A DNA stretch of 29,998 nt. It comes from Prado023 sp032123675. Its GTDB lineage: Bacteria > Actinomycetota > Actinomycetes > S36-B12 > CAIYMF01. Made by a program: the position numbers and the translations under genes. The notes beneath the pieces are model-generated. The model was given only the letters and a program-made list of their open reading frames with translations, did no database searches and had not been told where the DNA came from. The stretch's first letter is position 1, and each line of letters opens with the position of its first letter. The DNA is taken from the NCBI GenBank assembly GCA_032123675.1, contig JAQBEX010000169.1, positions 1 to 29,998 on the forward strand, in the 5' to 3' direction. Positions 14,707 to 22,681 of the stretch are shown piece after piece.

Positions 14707-15779
14707 GCCGCCCCGCGGGCGATCGTGCCGGACCCCACCACCCGGGTCCCGTCGTAGAGCACGGCGGCCTGCCCGGGCGCCACCCCGCGCAGGGGGGTCT
14801 CGAGGTCGGCGACGAAGCCATCGACGGCGGGGCGCACGTCCGCGGGGATCTCCTCACCGTGTGCGCGGACCTGCACGCCGAGGTGCGCCGGTTCGTCCAA
14901 CCGCGGCCCGCACCATCGGGGCCGGATGGTGGTGATCTGGTCGACGTCGAGCATCGCAGCGGGACCCACCAGCACGCGGCTGGTGCTGATGTCGACATCG
15001 ACGACGTAGCGCCGGGCGCCGTCGGACGCGGGCACACCCAGGCCAACCCCGCGCCGCTGACCGACGGTGAACGCGTAGGCACCCTCATGCGTGCCCACGA
15101 CCTCACCGGTATCGGCAGCAATGATCTCCCCGGGGGCTGCCCCGAGGCGGTCGCGCAGGAATCCTGCCGTGTCCCCGGTCGGGATGAAGCAGATGTCGTG
15201 GCTGTCCGGCTTGTTGGCCACCGACAGCTCCAGGGCCGCCGCTTCAGCCCGGACCTCGGACTTCAACGAGTCGCCAAGGGGGAACAGGCACCCAGCGAGC
15301 TGGTCGGCATCGAGCACGCCCAGCACATAGGACTGGTCCTTGCCCGGGTCGGATGCCCGGTGCAGCTCGCGACCGCCCGGTCCGTCGATCAGCCGGGCGT
15401 AGTGTCCGGTGCACACGGCATCGAAACCGAGCGCCCGGCCGCGGTCGAGCACGGCGGCGAACTTGATCCGCTCGTTGCAGCGCAGGCACGGGTTCGGGGT
15501 ACGACCCGCGGCGTACTCAGCCAGGAAGTCGTCGACCACATCTGCGGCGAACTCCTGGGACATGTCCCAGACGTAGAAGGGGATCCCGAGGATGTCGGCG
15601 GCGCGCCACGCGTCTCGCGAGTCCTCGATCGTGCAGCATCCCCGGGCACCGGAGCGGTAGGACGCCGGGTTGCGCGACAGCGCCAGGTGCACGCCGGTGA
15701 CCTCATGGCCTGCGGCCACGGCCCGGGCTGCGGCAACTGCGGAGTCGACGCCTCCGGACATGGCGGCCAGGACCTTCAT
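14703..15779 (-). CDS. mnmA: tRNA-uridine 2-sulfurtransferase MnmA
   Basis: MnmA (TrmU, 358 aa) thiolates U34 at the wobble position of Lys, Glu and Gln tRNAs, using ATP and sulfur passed from a cysteine desulfurase. The PP-loop is SGGVDS (8-13). The first catalytic cysteine region is TPNPCLRCNERIKF (C98, C101), the second catalytic cysteine is C197 in SHDICFIPTGD, and tRNA-binding and C-terminal beta-barrel motifs follow (GTHEGAYAFTVGQRRGVG). A CC pair at 48-49 follows RSGARG. The gene starts 1 nt after the stop of the cysteine desulfurase gene (TGAGATG), so the sulfur donor and acceptor are in one operon. Confidence 0.96.
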   Translation of the reverse strand: MKVLAAMSGGVDSAVAAARAVAAGHEVTGVHLALSRNPASYRSGARGCCTIEDSRDAWRAADILGIPFYVWDMSQEFAADVVDDFLAEYAAGRTPNPCLRCNERIKFAAVLDRGRALGFDAVCTGHYARLIDGPGGRELHRASDPGKDQSYVLGVLDADQLAGCLFPLGDSLKSEVRAEAAALELSVANKPDSHDICFIPTGDTAGFLRDRLGAAPGEIIAADTGEVVGTHEGAYAFTVGQRRGVGLGVPASDGARRYVVDVDISTSRVLVGPAAMLDVDQITTIRPRWCGPRLDEPAHLGVQVRAHGEEIPADVRPAVDGFVADLETPLRGVAPGQAAVLYDGTRVVGSGTIARGAA

Positions 15780-15780
15780 C

Positions 15781-16992
15781 TCAGGCTCCGTCGCGGGCTG
15801 CGGCCGCCATCTGCGAGCTCACCCGGATCTGCCCGGCGCGTCCGGCCCGCTCCAGCACGGCCGGCAGGGCCTCCACCAGGGCGTCGACGTCCTCCTGGGT
15901 CGTCGGGTGGCCGAGGCTGAAGCGCAGTGAGGAGCGAGCCCGGACCGGATCGATCCCCATACCCAGCAGCACGTGGCTGGGTTCGGGCACTCCGGCACTG
16001 CACGCCGACCCGGTGGACACCTCGACCCCGGCCGCGTCCAGCAGCATCAGCAGCGCATCGCTCTCACAGCCCGGGAAGGAGACGTGCGCATTGCCCGGGA
16101 GCCGAGCCTCGGGGCCGCCGAGGGCGCCGTTCACGATCGAGCCGGGGGCCACGGCGAGGATCCGGGCGAGCAGGTCATCGCGGAGCAGCTGGATCCGGGC
16201 GGATCGTGCCGCGATGTCGCCGAGCACATGGTCGACCGCGGCCGCGAAACCGACGATCGACGGGACGTCCAGGGTGCCGGACCGGACCTGACGCTCCTGT
16301 CCGCCGCCGTGCGTCAGCGGCGTGAGCTCCAGCCCACGCCGAGCGATCAGCGCACCGACACCCAACGGTCCCCCGAGCTTGTGCGATGAGATCGCCATCG
16401 TGTCCGGCAGGCTGGCGTCCACGGGGATCGAGCCAAGCGCCTGGACAGCATCGACGTGCAGCGGAACCCCCGCCCGCGTGCAGGCGCCCGCGATCTCGGC
16501 GATCGGCTGGACGGTGCCGACCTCGTTGTTGGCCCACATGACTGCGACCAGCGCCGTACGCCCGGGATGAGCCTCCAGCTCGGCACGGACCTGGGCTGCG
16601 TCGACCCGACCCTCGCGGTCCACGTCGAGCCACACCACTTCCGCGCCCTCATGCTCGCCCAGCCAGTGGACGGGGTCCAGGACAGCGTGGTGCTCGATCC
16701 GTGCGGCCAGCACCCGACGCCGCTCCGGATCCTGGCCGGATCGGGCCCAGTACAGCCCCTTCACCGCCAGGTTGTCTGCCTCGGTGCCGCCGGCAGTGAA
16801 GATCACCTCACTGGGGACCACCCCCAGGGCTCCGGCGATGACCTCGCGGGACTCCTCAACACGGCGCCGGGAAGCCCGGCCGGCCCCGTGCAGCGAGGAC
16901 GCGTTCCCGGTCATGCCGAGGGTCCCGACCATCGCATCGCGCGCACAGTCGAGCAGCGGCGTGGTCGCCGCATGGTCCAGGTAGGTGCGCAT
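15781..16992 (-). CDS. iscS: Cysteine desulfurase (IscS/NifS family)
   Basis: 403-aa PLP enzyme that takes sulfur from cysteine as an enzyme persulfide. Evidence: N-terminal YLDHAATTPLL, FTAGGTEADNLAVKG (cofactor phosphate region), WANNEVGTVQP, HVDAVQALGSIPVD, the PLP lysine K205 in ISSHKLGGPLG, and the catalytic cysteine C331 in STGSACSAGVPEPSHVL. ATG 16992 (MRTYLDHAATT) is chosen for family agreement and an AGGA about 8 nt before it. The position directly before mnmA suggests that it supplies sulfur for tRNA thiolation; no iscU/sufU neighbour supports a dedicated Fe-S role. Confidence 0.94.
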   Translation of the reverse strand: MRTYLDHAATTPLLDCARDAMVGTLGMTGNASSLHGAGRASRRRVEESREVIAGALGVVPSEVIFTAGGTEADNLAVKGLYWARSGQDPERRRVLAARIEHHAVLDPVHWLGEHEGAEVVWLDVDREGRVDAAQVRAELEAHPGRTALVAVMWANNEVGTVQPIAEIAGACTRAGVPLHVDAVQALGSIPVDASLPDTMAISSHKLGGPLGVGALIARRGLELTPLTHGGGQERQVRSGTLDVPSIVGFAAAVDHVLGDIAARSARIQLLRDDLLARILAVAPGSIVNGALGGPEARLPGNAHVSFPGCESDALLMLLDAAGVEVSTGSACSAGVPEPSHVLLGMGIDPVRARSSLRFSLGHPTTQEDVDALVEALPAVLERAGRAGQIRVSSQMAAAARDGA

Positions 16993-17213
16993 CAAGGCAA
17001 TCCTAGGTCCGCGCCAAGGATTGGGGCATTCGCTGGCCCAGGGCCGAGCCGCGCGCGACCCGCACGGGTGCGACGTGCAGACATTCGGACAGTGTCCAGC
17101 GCTCAGCGGCACCTGACGACCGCCACCTCACGCGCGGCATCCGGACCAAGGTGCGGACCACCCCGATCGGCCTGCGCCCGGCCAGGATCATCGGCGCCTT
17201 GCACACCACGCAG
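16993..17213 (-). other. etfA-iscS gap, with an unsupported 68-codon ORF
   Basis: This gap should hold the iscS-mnmA-azlCD promoter. A minus-strand ORF at 17003-17209 (GTG start, ending SLART) encodes a basic peptide. It ends 10 nt before the iscS start codon and has high third-position GC in its first half. It has no recognisable motif and no Shine-Dalgarno, and begins right behind the etfA terminator. I do not call it a gene, but it cannot be excluded. Confidence 0.2.
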
Positions 17214-17245
17214 AGCGGGGCCCGCCCTCTCGGGCGGGCCCCGCT
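17214..17245 (-). terminator. Terminator hairpin after etfA
   Basis: AGCGGGGCCCGCCC (17214-17227) and its perfect complement (17232-17245) form a 14-bp stem around a 4-nt loop, 16 nt past the etfA stop. There is no T-run on either side, as is common for terminators in high-GC actinobacteria. It separates the etfBA unit from iscS. Confidence 0.85.
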
Positions 17246-17261
17246 GCAGCGCTTCTCCAGG

Positions 17262-18215
17262 TCAGCCCTTGCGCTTGCCGACCTCCTCGGTCAGCTGCGG
17301 GACCACCGTGAAGAGGTCTCCGACGACGCCGAAGTCGGCGAGCTCGAAGATCGGAGCCTCGGGGTCCTTGTTGACCACGATCACGGTCTTGGACGTCTGC
17401 ATGCCGGCCCGGTGCTGGATCGCCCCGGAGATTCCGTTGGCGATGTAGAGCTGCGGTGCGACCGTCTTGCCGGTCTGGCCGACCTGGAACTGGTGCGGGT
17501 ACCAGCCAGCATCGGTAGCGGCGCGCGAGGCGCCGACGGCGGCGTCGAGCGAGTCGGCGAGGGCCTCGATGACACCGAAGCCCTCCTCCCCGCCCACGCC
17601 ACGGCCGCCGGACACGACAACAGCAGCCTCAGCGAGGTCGGGACGACCGCCCTTGGCCTGAATCACCCGGTCAGTGACCTTTGCCAACTTGGCGGCATCC
17701 GAGAGCTCGACCGTGACATCGACCCGGGTGCCGGCGGCTGCGGCGGCCTCCGGCGACGTGCTGTTTGGGCGGACGGTGATGATCGGGGTGCCGACCGACA
17801 CCTTCGACTTCACGACCGTGGCGCCACCGAAGACCGACTGCGTCGCGGTGCCGTCGGCGTCCACATCGACAGCGTCGGTGATGATCCCCGAGCCTGCCTT
17901 GATCGCCAGTCGCGCAGCGACCTCCTTGCCCTCGGCGCTGCTGGCCACGAGGACCGCTGCCGGGGACTTCTCAGCCACCAACTTGGCCAGCACCTCGGCC
18001 TTGGGCGCAACCGGGTGGGCGGTGAGCTCGTCGGCGTCGGCGACGTAGACCGTCGCCGCACCATGCTCGGCCAGACCGGGGATCGCTGCGTCAGCGCCCG
18101 AGCCGATCAGCACAGCCGCCGGCTCGCCGATGCGCTTGGCAAGGGCCAGCAGCTCGTAGGTGACCTTCTTCACATCGCCGTCGACATGCTCGACGAGCAC
18201 AAGTACTTCAGCCAT
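17262..18215 (-). CDS. etfA: Electron transfer flavoprotein alpha subunit
   Basis: EtfA (317 aa) holds the FAD of the ETF heterodimer, which collects electrons from acyl-CoA and related dehydrogenases and passes them to the quinone pool via ETF oxidoreductase. The N-terminal part starts MAEVLVLVEHVDGDVKKVTY. The C-terminal FAD-binding domain shows VVSGGRGVGGEEGF (200-213), GWYPHQFQVGQTGKTVAPQLY and IANGISGAIQHRAGM (258-272), then NKDPEAPIFELADFGVVGDL. It starts 11 nt after the etfB stop, with GGAG in the gap, so the two are co-transcribed. M. tuberculosis fixB (Rv3028c) has the same neighbours. Confidence 0.97.
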   Translation of the reverse strand: MAEVLVLVEHVDGDVKKVTYELLALAKRIGEPAAVLIGSGADAAIPGLAEHGAATVYVADADELTAHPVAPKAEVLAKLVAEKSPAAVLVASSAEGKEVAARLAIKAGSGIITDAVDVDADGTATQSVFGGATVVKSKVSVGTPIITVRPNSTSPEAAAAAGTRVDVTVELSDAAKLAKVTDRVIQAKGGRPDLAEAAVVVSGGRGVGGEEGFGVIEALADSLDAAVGASRAATDAGWYPHQFQVGQTGKTVAPQLYIANGISGAIQHRAGMQTSKTVIVVNKDPEAPIFELADFGVVGDLFTVVPQLTEEVGKRKG

Positions 18216-18226
18216 TGCTGGGCTCC

Positions 18227-19006
18227 TCAGATGAACTTCTGCGCGGACAGGAAATCTGCGATGGCCACGCCACCGTTGCCGTCATCCTCGACGACCGTGC
18301 CCTTGGCCTTGGGGGGCCGAGCGGCTGCCTCCTCGACGGCCGACCAGGCAGCGCCCAGGCCGACGCTGCTCGCGTCGATGCCCAGACCGGCCAGGTCGAG
18401 GGTCTCGACCGGCTTCTTCTTGGCGGCCATGATCCCCTTGAACGAGGGGTATCGGGGCTCGTTGATCTTCTCGACGACACTGACCACGGCCGGCAGAGTG
18501 GCCTCCACGACGTCGTAGCCGTACTCGGTCACCCGATTGGTGGTGACGTTCGTGCCGTCCACAGCAACGGAGTTGCAGAACGTCAACTGCGGCAGTCCGA
18601 GCCGCTCGGCCACCATGGCGGGAACGACCGACATGCGCGCATCGGTCGATTCGCACCCCAGGAGCACGAGGTCGGCGCCCTGGCCCTCGATGGCCTTCGC
18701 CAGGGCGAGCGACGTGGCCACGGCATCCGAGCCGTGCAGCCCGTCGTCGAGGACATGCACACCCGCGTCGGCGCCCATGGACAGGGCCTTGCGGATGGTG
18801 TCAGTGGCCTGATCCGGCCCCATCGACAGCACCACGACCTCGCCGCCGTTGGCCTCCTTGAGGCGTAGCGCCTCCTCCATGGCGTACTCGTCGATCTCGT
18901 TCATCACGGCATCCACCGAGCCGCGATCCAACGTGTTGTCGGCGGGGCTGAGAGTCTTCTCCGCCCAGCTATCCGGGACCTGCTTCACACAGACAACGAT
19001 CTTCAT
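18227..19006 (-). CDS. etfB: Electron transfer flavoprotein beta subunit
   Basis: EtfB (259 aa) is the AMP-binding partner of EtfA. Typical segments are MKIVVCVKQVPDS at the N-terminus, NEIDEYAMEEALRLKE, VVVLSMGPDQATDTIRKALS, LVLLGCESTDARMSVVPAM and EATLPAVVSVVEKINEPRYP, the last close to the EtfB signature. ATG 19006 is chosen because family members begin directly with MKI(V/L)V; a pair of ATGs at 19030-19033 would add nine non-conserved residues. It is the first gene of etfB-etfA, preceded by a palindrome that may be an operator. Confidence 0.97.
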   Translation of the reverse strand: MKIVVCVKQVPDSWAEKTLSPADNTLDRGSVDAVMNEIDEYAMEEALRLKEANGGEVVVLSMGPDQATDTIRKALSMGADAGVHVLDDGLHGSDAVATSLALAKAIEGQGADLVLLGCESTDARMSVVPAMVAERLGLPQLTFCNSVAVDGTNVTTNRVTEYGYDVVEATLPAVVSVVEKINEPRYPSFKGIMAAKKKPVETLDLAGLGIDASSVGLGAAWSAVEEAAARPPKAKGTVVEDDGNGGVAIADFLSAQKFI

Positions 19007-19104
19007 GGTCGCGTCGTCGACCTCTCTCATCACCCGGAGCGCCCGAGAGGGCTCCGGTGGCCAGTTCGTACGATCTGCTGGGCGATCCGCCGCCCGCGGC
19101 TACA

Positions 19105-19122
19105 TGCTACCCGCGGGTAACA
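19105..19122. promoter_or_regulatory. TetR-type palindrome upstream of etfB
   Basis: TACCCGCGGGTA (19108-19119) is a perfect 12-bp palindrome. Two of the three flanking base pairs also match, giving TGcTACCCGCGGGTAaCA. Such 16-18 bp palindromes are typical operators of TetR-family repressors of lipid and acyl-CoA genes. On the minus strand a TTGACC (19142-19137) lies 17 nt upstream of it, so it would cover the -10 region of an etfB promoter. No regulator gene is adjacent. Confidence 0.45.
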
Positions 19123-19136
19123 AGTGCTGCCGATCG

Positions 19137-19142
19137 GGTCAA
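19137..19142 (-). promoter_or_regulatory. Candidate -35 element (TTGACC) for etfBA
   Basis: A good -35 match, 17 nt from TACCCG at the edge of the palindrome, which is a poor -10. The rest of the 314-bp divergent gap (19007-19320) shows no gene on either strand. Confidence 0.3.
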
Positions 19143-19305
19143 TCCTAGGCACCCGGCGCCGGTGCTCATGCAGCCCCCCGACCCGAGCCGACAGGCCGAA
19201 GGTCCCGCTGACCGATCGAGCGGCTCCCACGTGCTGCAGCCCCTCCCGGGGCACCGACGCGGACGGCGCGTCGGGATAGCGCTCTCCGGAAGCCCGGATC
19301 AGCGC

Positions 19306-19311
19306 TACGAT
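19306..19311 (+). promoter_or_regulatory. Candidate -10 (TACGAT) for the glycosyltransferase
   Basis: TACGAT fits the actinobacterial TANNNT -10 pattern and ends 9 nt before the ATG. No Shine-Dalgarno lies between, so the mRNA may be leaderless or nearly so. No clear -35 is seen. Confidence 0.4.
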
Positions 19312-19320
19312 GCATGCGCC

Positions 19321-20610
19321 ATGCGCATCCTGCACCTGACTTGGGAGTACCCGCCGGTGATGTTCGGCGGGCTGGGTCGCCATGTCCACTCCTTGGCCGG
19401 CGCACAGGCGGCCAGCGGGCACGACGTCGTGGTGATCACCCAGGCGCCGAACTCCGCAGCCCCTGCGCGGGTCCCGCTGGGGTCGTCCGGGCCGGTGCAC
19501 GTCATCCGGGCCTCGGTGGACAGCACCACTCATGACCCCCGCGACCTGCTGGCGCACGTCGCTGAGATGGAGTGCGAGTTCACCGGCGAGGGCAACCAGT
19601 TGTTCACCCGGTGGCAGCCGGACGTGATCCACGCCCACGACTGGATGGTCGCCCACGCGGCTGTGGCCCTGCGAAGGCGGTCGGGGGCGCCCCTGACCGC
19701 GACGATCCACGCAACGGAAGCTGGCCGACACCGGGGCTGGGTGACCACCGACCTGTCGGTGGCGATCCACGGGATCGAGGGGTGGCTGGCCAGTACGTCC
19801 GATGCTCTCATCGCGTGCTCACAGGCGATGCGCGACGAGTTGCGCACCTTGTTCGGCGTGGGCTCGGCCCATGTCGTGCCCAACGGGATCACGCCGGCGG
19901 ACTGGCAACCTGCACCGGGAGCAGCGGACCGGGTCCGCGCCGAGCATGCCCACGGGGGCCCGCTGCTGGCCTGCACCGGACGGGCCGAGTGGGAGAAGGG
20001 TGTGCAGACGCTGCTCGCGACAATGCCTGCCCTGCGGGCGTCCTACCCCGGGATCCGACTGCTCGTCGCGGGCCGCGGGAGCTACCTCGACGAGCTGCAG
20101 CGGCAGGCCGGTCAACTCGGACTGAACGGCTCGGTGCGCTTCCTCGGCTGGGTCAGCGAGGCGGACCTGCGCGCGATCGTCGCTGCTGCCGACCTGGCAG
20201 TCACCCCCAGCCTGTACGAGCCGTTCGGCTTGGTTGCCCTGGAGGCGGCGACGATCGGGACGCCGCTGGTGGTCGCCCGAGCAGGGGGACTGGCCGAGTT
20301 CGCCGGCGACGACGACTTGGCCCTGACCTTCACTCCCGGGGACGCTGCGAACCTCGAGCGGGCCGTGGACCGCGCCCTTGCCGATCCGCAGGCGACGCGG
20401 GAACGCGCCGATCGGGCCCGGGCCGCTGTGCGGTCGGACTACGGCTGGGGCACCGTGGCCACCCAGACCACGGCCGTGTACGAGGTTGCCCGGGCCAGCC
20501 TGGGGACCGGCCCCGACGATCCGCGGCTCAACATCAGCGCCGCCCGCCACGCGCTGATGCCCGTGTCACTGCACGCGCCACCCGGACCGCTGCTGGACGT
20601 CCCGCAGTGA
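19321..20610 (+). CDS. GT4 family glycosyltransferase (alpha-glucan type)
   Basis: 429-aa GT-B fold transferase. The N-terminal domain begins MRILHLTWEYPPVMFGGLGRH, with the glycogen-synthase-like WEYPP and GGLGRH phosphate-contact motifs. DVIHAHDWM follows at 101-109. The C-terminal nucleotide-sugar domain shows TGRAEWEKGVQTLL and the retaining-enzyme E-x7-E motif EPFGLVALE (E300 and E308). Its position beside etfBA matches Rv3032 of M. tuberculosis, an alpha-1,4-glucosyltransferase of methylglucose lipopolysaccharide/glucan synthesis, so a related glucan role is a reasonable inference. The usual GH57 neighbour is absent. ATG 19321 is supported by the motif position; in-frame upstream codons cross the etfB promoter region. 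The stop overlaps the next gene by 4 nt. Confidence 0.85.
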   Translation: MRILHLTWEYPPVMFGGLGRHVHSLAGAQAASGHDVVVITQAPNSAAPARVPLGSSGPVHVIRASVDSTTHDPRDLLAHVAEMECEFTGEGNQLFTRWQPDVIHAHDWMVAHAAVALRRRSGAPLTATIHATEAGRHRGWVTTDLSVAIHGIEGWLASTSDALIACSQAMRDELRTLFGVGSAHVVPNGITPADWQPAPGAADRVRAEHAHGGPLLACTGRAEWEKGVQTLLATMPALRASYPGIRLLVAGRGSYLDELQRQAGQLGLNGSVRFLGWVSEADLRAIVAAADLAVTPSLYEPFGLVALEAATIGTPLVVARAGGLAEFAGDDDLALTFTPGDAANLERAVDRALADPQATRERADRARAAVRSDYGWGTVATQTTAVYEVARASLGTGPDDPRLNISAARHALMPVSLHAPPGPLLDVPQ

Positions 20611-21404
20611 CACCCGGGGTGGGCCAGCGGGGGGTTCGCCCCCCGGGGCTGACCCGCGCGATGATCGTCGCGGAGATCGTGATCGTCCTGGCCCTGTCCC
20701 TGGGTCGTTCCGGTGCGTACTCGATCGTCAGCTTCCTGGCCGACCTCACCAGCGGCACGCCCTTGTCGGGGCAGTCAACGGTGCTCAACAACTCACTGGC
20801 CCCCGGCCGGCCCCTGTTGGACCTGGTACGCCAGGTGATGCGCATTGCCTTCGCGCTGGCCCCGGTGGCCCTGGTCTGGTACCTCCTGGTGCGCTCCGGC
20901 GAGGGCCTGCGGTCACTCGGGATCGACCGTACGCAGCCGGCTCGCGATCTGATCCGCGGGGCGGGGCTGGCCGCGGTCGTGGGTGGCATCGGGCTGGTCG
21001 GCTACCTGGTTGCCTACCAGTCCGGGGCCAACCTCGCGGTCGTCGCCCAGGCCCTGCCATCCGAGTGGTGGCGCTGGCCGGTGCTGATCGGCGCCGCAGT
21101 GCAGAACTCCGTCGTCGAGGAGGTGATCGTCGTCGGGTTCCTGATACGCCGACTCACGCAACTGGGCTGGGGCCCGTGGGCCACGATCGCCACCAGCGCC
21201 CTCGTGCGCGGCAGCTACCACCTGTACCAGGGCATCGGCGGGCTCCTGGGCAACATCGCCATGGGTGGGCTCTTCGGCTGGCTGTTCGTGCGATGGGGCC
21301 GGGTCCTGCCCATGATCGTCGCCCACGCCCTGATCGACATCGTGGCCTTCATCGGCTACGCGCTGCTGGAGGGCCGAGTCGACTGGCTGCCCGCGGTCGG
21401 CTGA
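20607..21404 (+). CDS. CPBP family intramembrane metalloprotease-like protein
   Basis: 265-aa multi-pass membrane protein with about six to eight hydrophobic segments. It has the CPBP (CAAX protease and bacteriocin-processing, Abi) motifs: NSVVEEVIVVGFLIRRL with E171-E172, LVRGSYHLYQGIGG with a conserved His, and IVAHALIDIVAF. The usual first motif is EExxxR; here the Arg position is Val (EEVIVV), so the active site may be altered. The GTG start overlaps the glycosyltransferase stop (GTGA), implying coupled translation. Substrate unknown; a link to the cell envelope is only suggested by the partner gene. An internal ATG at 20661 is an alternative start. Confidence 0.82.
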   Translation: MTPGVGQRGVRPPGLTRAMIVAEIVIVLALSLGRSGAYSIVSFLADLTSGTPLSGQSTVLNNSLAPGRPLLDLVRQVMRIAFALAPVALVWYLLVRSGEGLRSLGIDRTQPARDLIRGAGLAAVVGGIGLVGYLVAYQSGANLAVVAQALPSEWWRWPVLIGAAVQNSVVEEVIVVGFLIRRLTQLGWGPWATIATSALVRGSYHLYQGIGGLLGNIAMGGLFGWLFVRWGRVLPMIVAHALIDIVAFIGYALLEGRVDWLPAVG

Positions 21405-21460
21405 CCGAGCGGGCGGTCGGCGGGACGGCGCGATGGTTCGCACCCACATGATCGGATCCT

Positions 21461-21510
21461 CGCCAGGCCTCGCTGGGCCTCGCTGGGCCTCGCCGGGCTT
21501 CGCCGGGCTT
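21461..21510. repeat. Five exact-length 10-bp tandem repeats
   Basis: Units CGCCAGGCCT, CGCTGGGCCT (twice) and CGCCGGGCTT (twice) follow each other without gaps, 81 nt before the E1 alpha start codon. The period of nearly one helical turn puts the same face of the DNA in register. The rest of the 187-bp gap holds no gene. Confidence 0.75.
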
Positions 21511-21591
21511 CTCCTGCAATGCTGCGCGAGAGGCGGGGATACCGCGGGCGCATCCTCGTCGTGCTGATCGCCCGGGAGGAGGCCCACAGCG

Positions 21592-22680
21592 GTGGCCATC
21601 GACGGAGGGCCGAACCTGATCCAGCTGCTCACCCCCGAGGGGCTGCTCAGCGAGCATCCGGATCATGGGCTGACCCTGACCGACCAGCAGTGGCGCGACC
21701 GGTACACCGACCTGGTGATGGTCCGCCGCCTCGACACTGAGGCCACGGCGCTGCAGCGTCACGGTGAGCTCGGGCTGTGGGCACCGTGTCAGGGGCAGGA
21801 GGCCGCGCAGGTGGGCGCCGCCCGGGCGATGCGGCCCACCGACCGGATCTTCCCGACCTACCGCGAGCACGGCATGGCCTACGTGCGCGGAGTGGATCCG
21901 GCCACGCTCCTGGGCCTGTTCCGGGGCACGACCCTCGGCGGATGGGACCCCGCGGAGCACGGTTTCAGCCTGTACACCGTGGTGATCGGCGACCAGACGC
22001 TGCACGCCGTCGGCTACGCCATGGGCATCCAGCGTGACGGGACCGATGATGCGGTGCTGGTCTGCTTCGGCGACGGGGCTTCCTCGCAGGGTGACGTGGC
22101 CGAGGCCTTCGTCTACGCCGCGGTGGCCGACGCGCCGGTGGTCTTCTTCTGCCAGAACAACCAGTGGGCGATCTCCGAACCCTTGGAGCGCCAGACCCGG
22201 ATCCCGTTGTTCAAGCGGGCGGCCGGGTACGGCTTCCCGGGCCTTCGCGTGGACGGCAACGACGTGCTCGCCGTGGAGGCCGTGGTGACCTGGGCCCTCG
22301 AGCGCGCCCGCAGGGGCGAGGGACCAACGCTGGTGGAGGCGTTCACCTACCGCATGGGTGCGCACACCACCTCCGACGACCCGTCCCGCTACCGGACAAC
22401 GGCCGAGGGCGAGGCCTGGAAGCTCAAGGACCCGATCGAACGCGTGCGCGCGCACATCTCCCGATCCGGGATCGCCGATCCCACGTTCCTGGCTGAGGTA
22501 GATGCCCGGGCCGACGCCCTGGGCGAGCACATGCGCGCCGCGTGCCGCGCGATGCCCGATCCCAGCCCGACGTCGATGTTCGACCACCTGTATGCGACCG
22601 ACCACCCGGTGGTCGACCACGATCGCGCGTGGCTCACCGCCTACCTCGCCGGCTTCACCGACTCGGGGCGAGGGCGCTGA
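21592..22680 (+). CDS. 2-oxoacid dehydrogenase E1 component, alpha subunit
   Basis: 362-aa alpha subunit of a heterotetrameric E1, the ThDP-dependent decarboxylase of the pyruvate or branched-chain 2-oxoacid dehydrogenase complex. Evidence: LWAPCQGQEAAQVGAA, FPTYREHGMAYVRG and the ThDP motif from GDG (160-162, CFGDGASSQGDVAEAF) to NN (189-190, FFCQNNQWAISEP). The phosphorylation-loop equivalent is AHTTSDDPSRYR. The CQNNQWAIS(E/V)P type of sequence and the short two-chain E1 resemble actinobacterial BkdA; annotation pipelines often say PdhA. The GTG start has an excellent GGAGGAGG 9 nt upstream. It is the first gene of a three-gene operon. Confidence 0.92.
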   Translation: MAIDGGPNLIQLLTPEGLLSEHPDHGLTLTDQQWRDRYTDLVMVRRLDTEATALQRHGELGLWAPCQGQEAAQVGAARAMRPTDRIFPTYREHGMAYVRGVDPATLLGLFRGTTLGGWDPAEHGFSLYTVVIGDQTLHAVGYAMGIQRDGTDDAVLVCFGDGASSQGDVAEAFVYAAVADAPVVFFCQNNQWAISEPLERQTRIPLFKRAAGYGFPGLRVDGNDVLAVEAVVTWALERARRGEGPTLVEAFTYRMGAHTTSDDPSRYRTTAEGEAWKLKDPIERVRAHISRSGIADPTFLAEVDARADALGEHMRAACRAMPDPSPTSMFDHLYATDHPVVDHDRAWLTAYLAGFTDSGRGR

Positions 22681-22681
22681 G

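Noticed and set aside
17003..17209. Small basic ORF between etfA and iscS
   Set aside because: There is no motif, no Shine-Dalgarno and no neighbour logic; it is more likely iscS upstream DNA.
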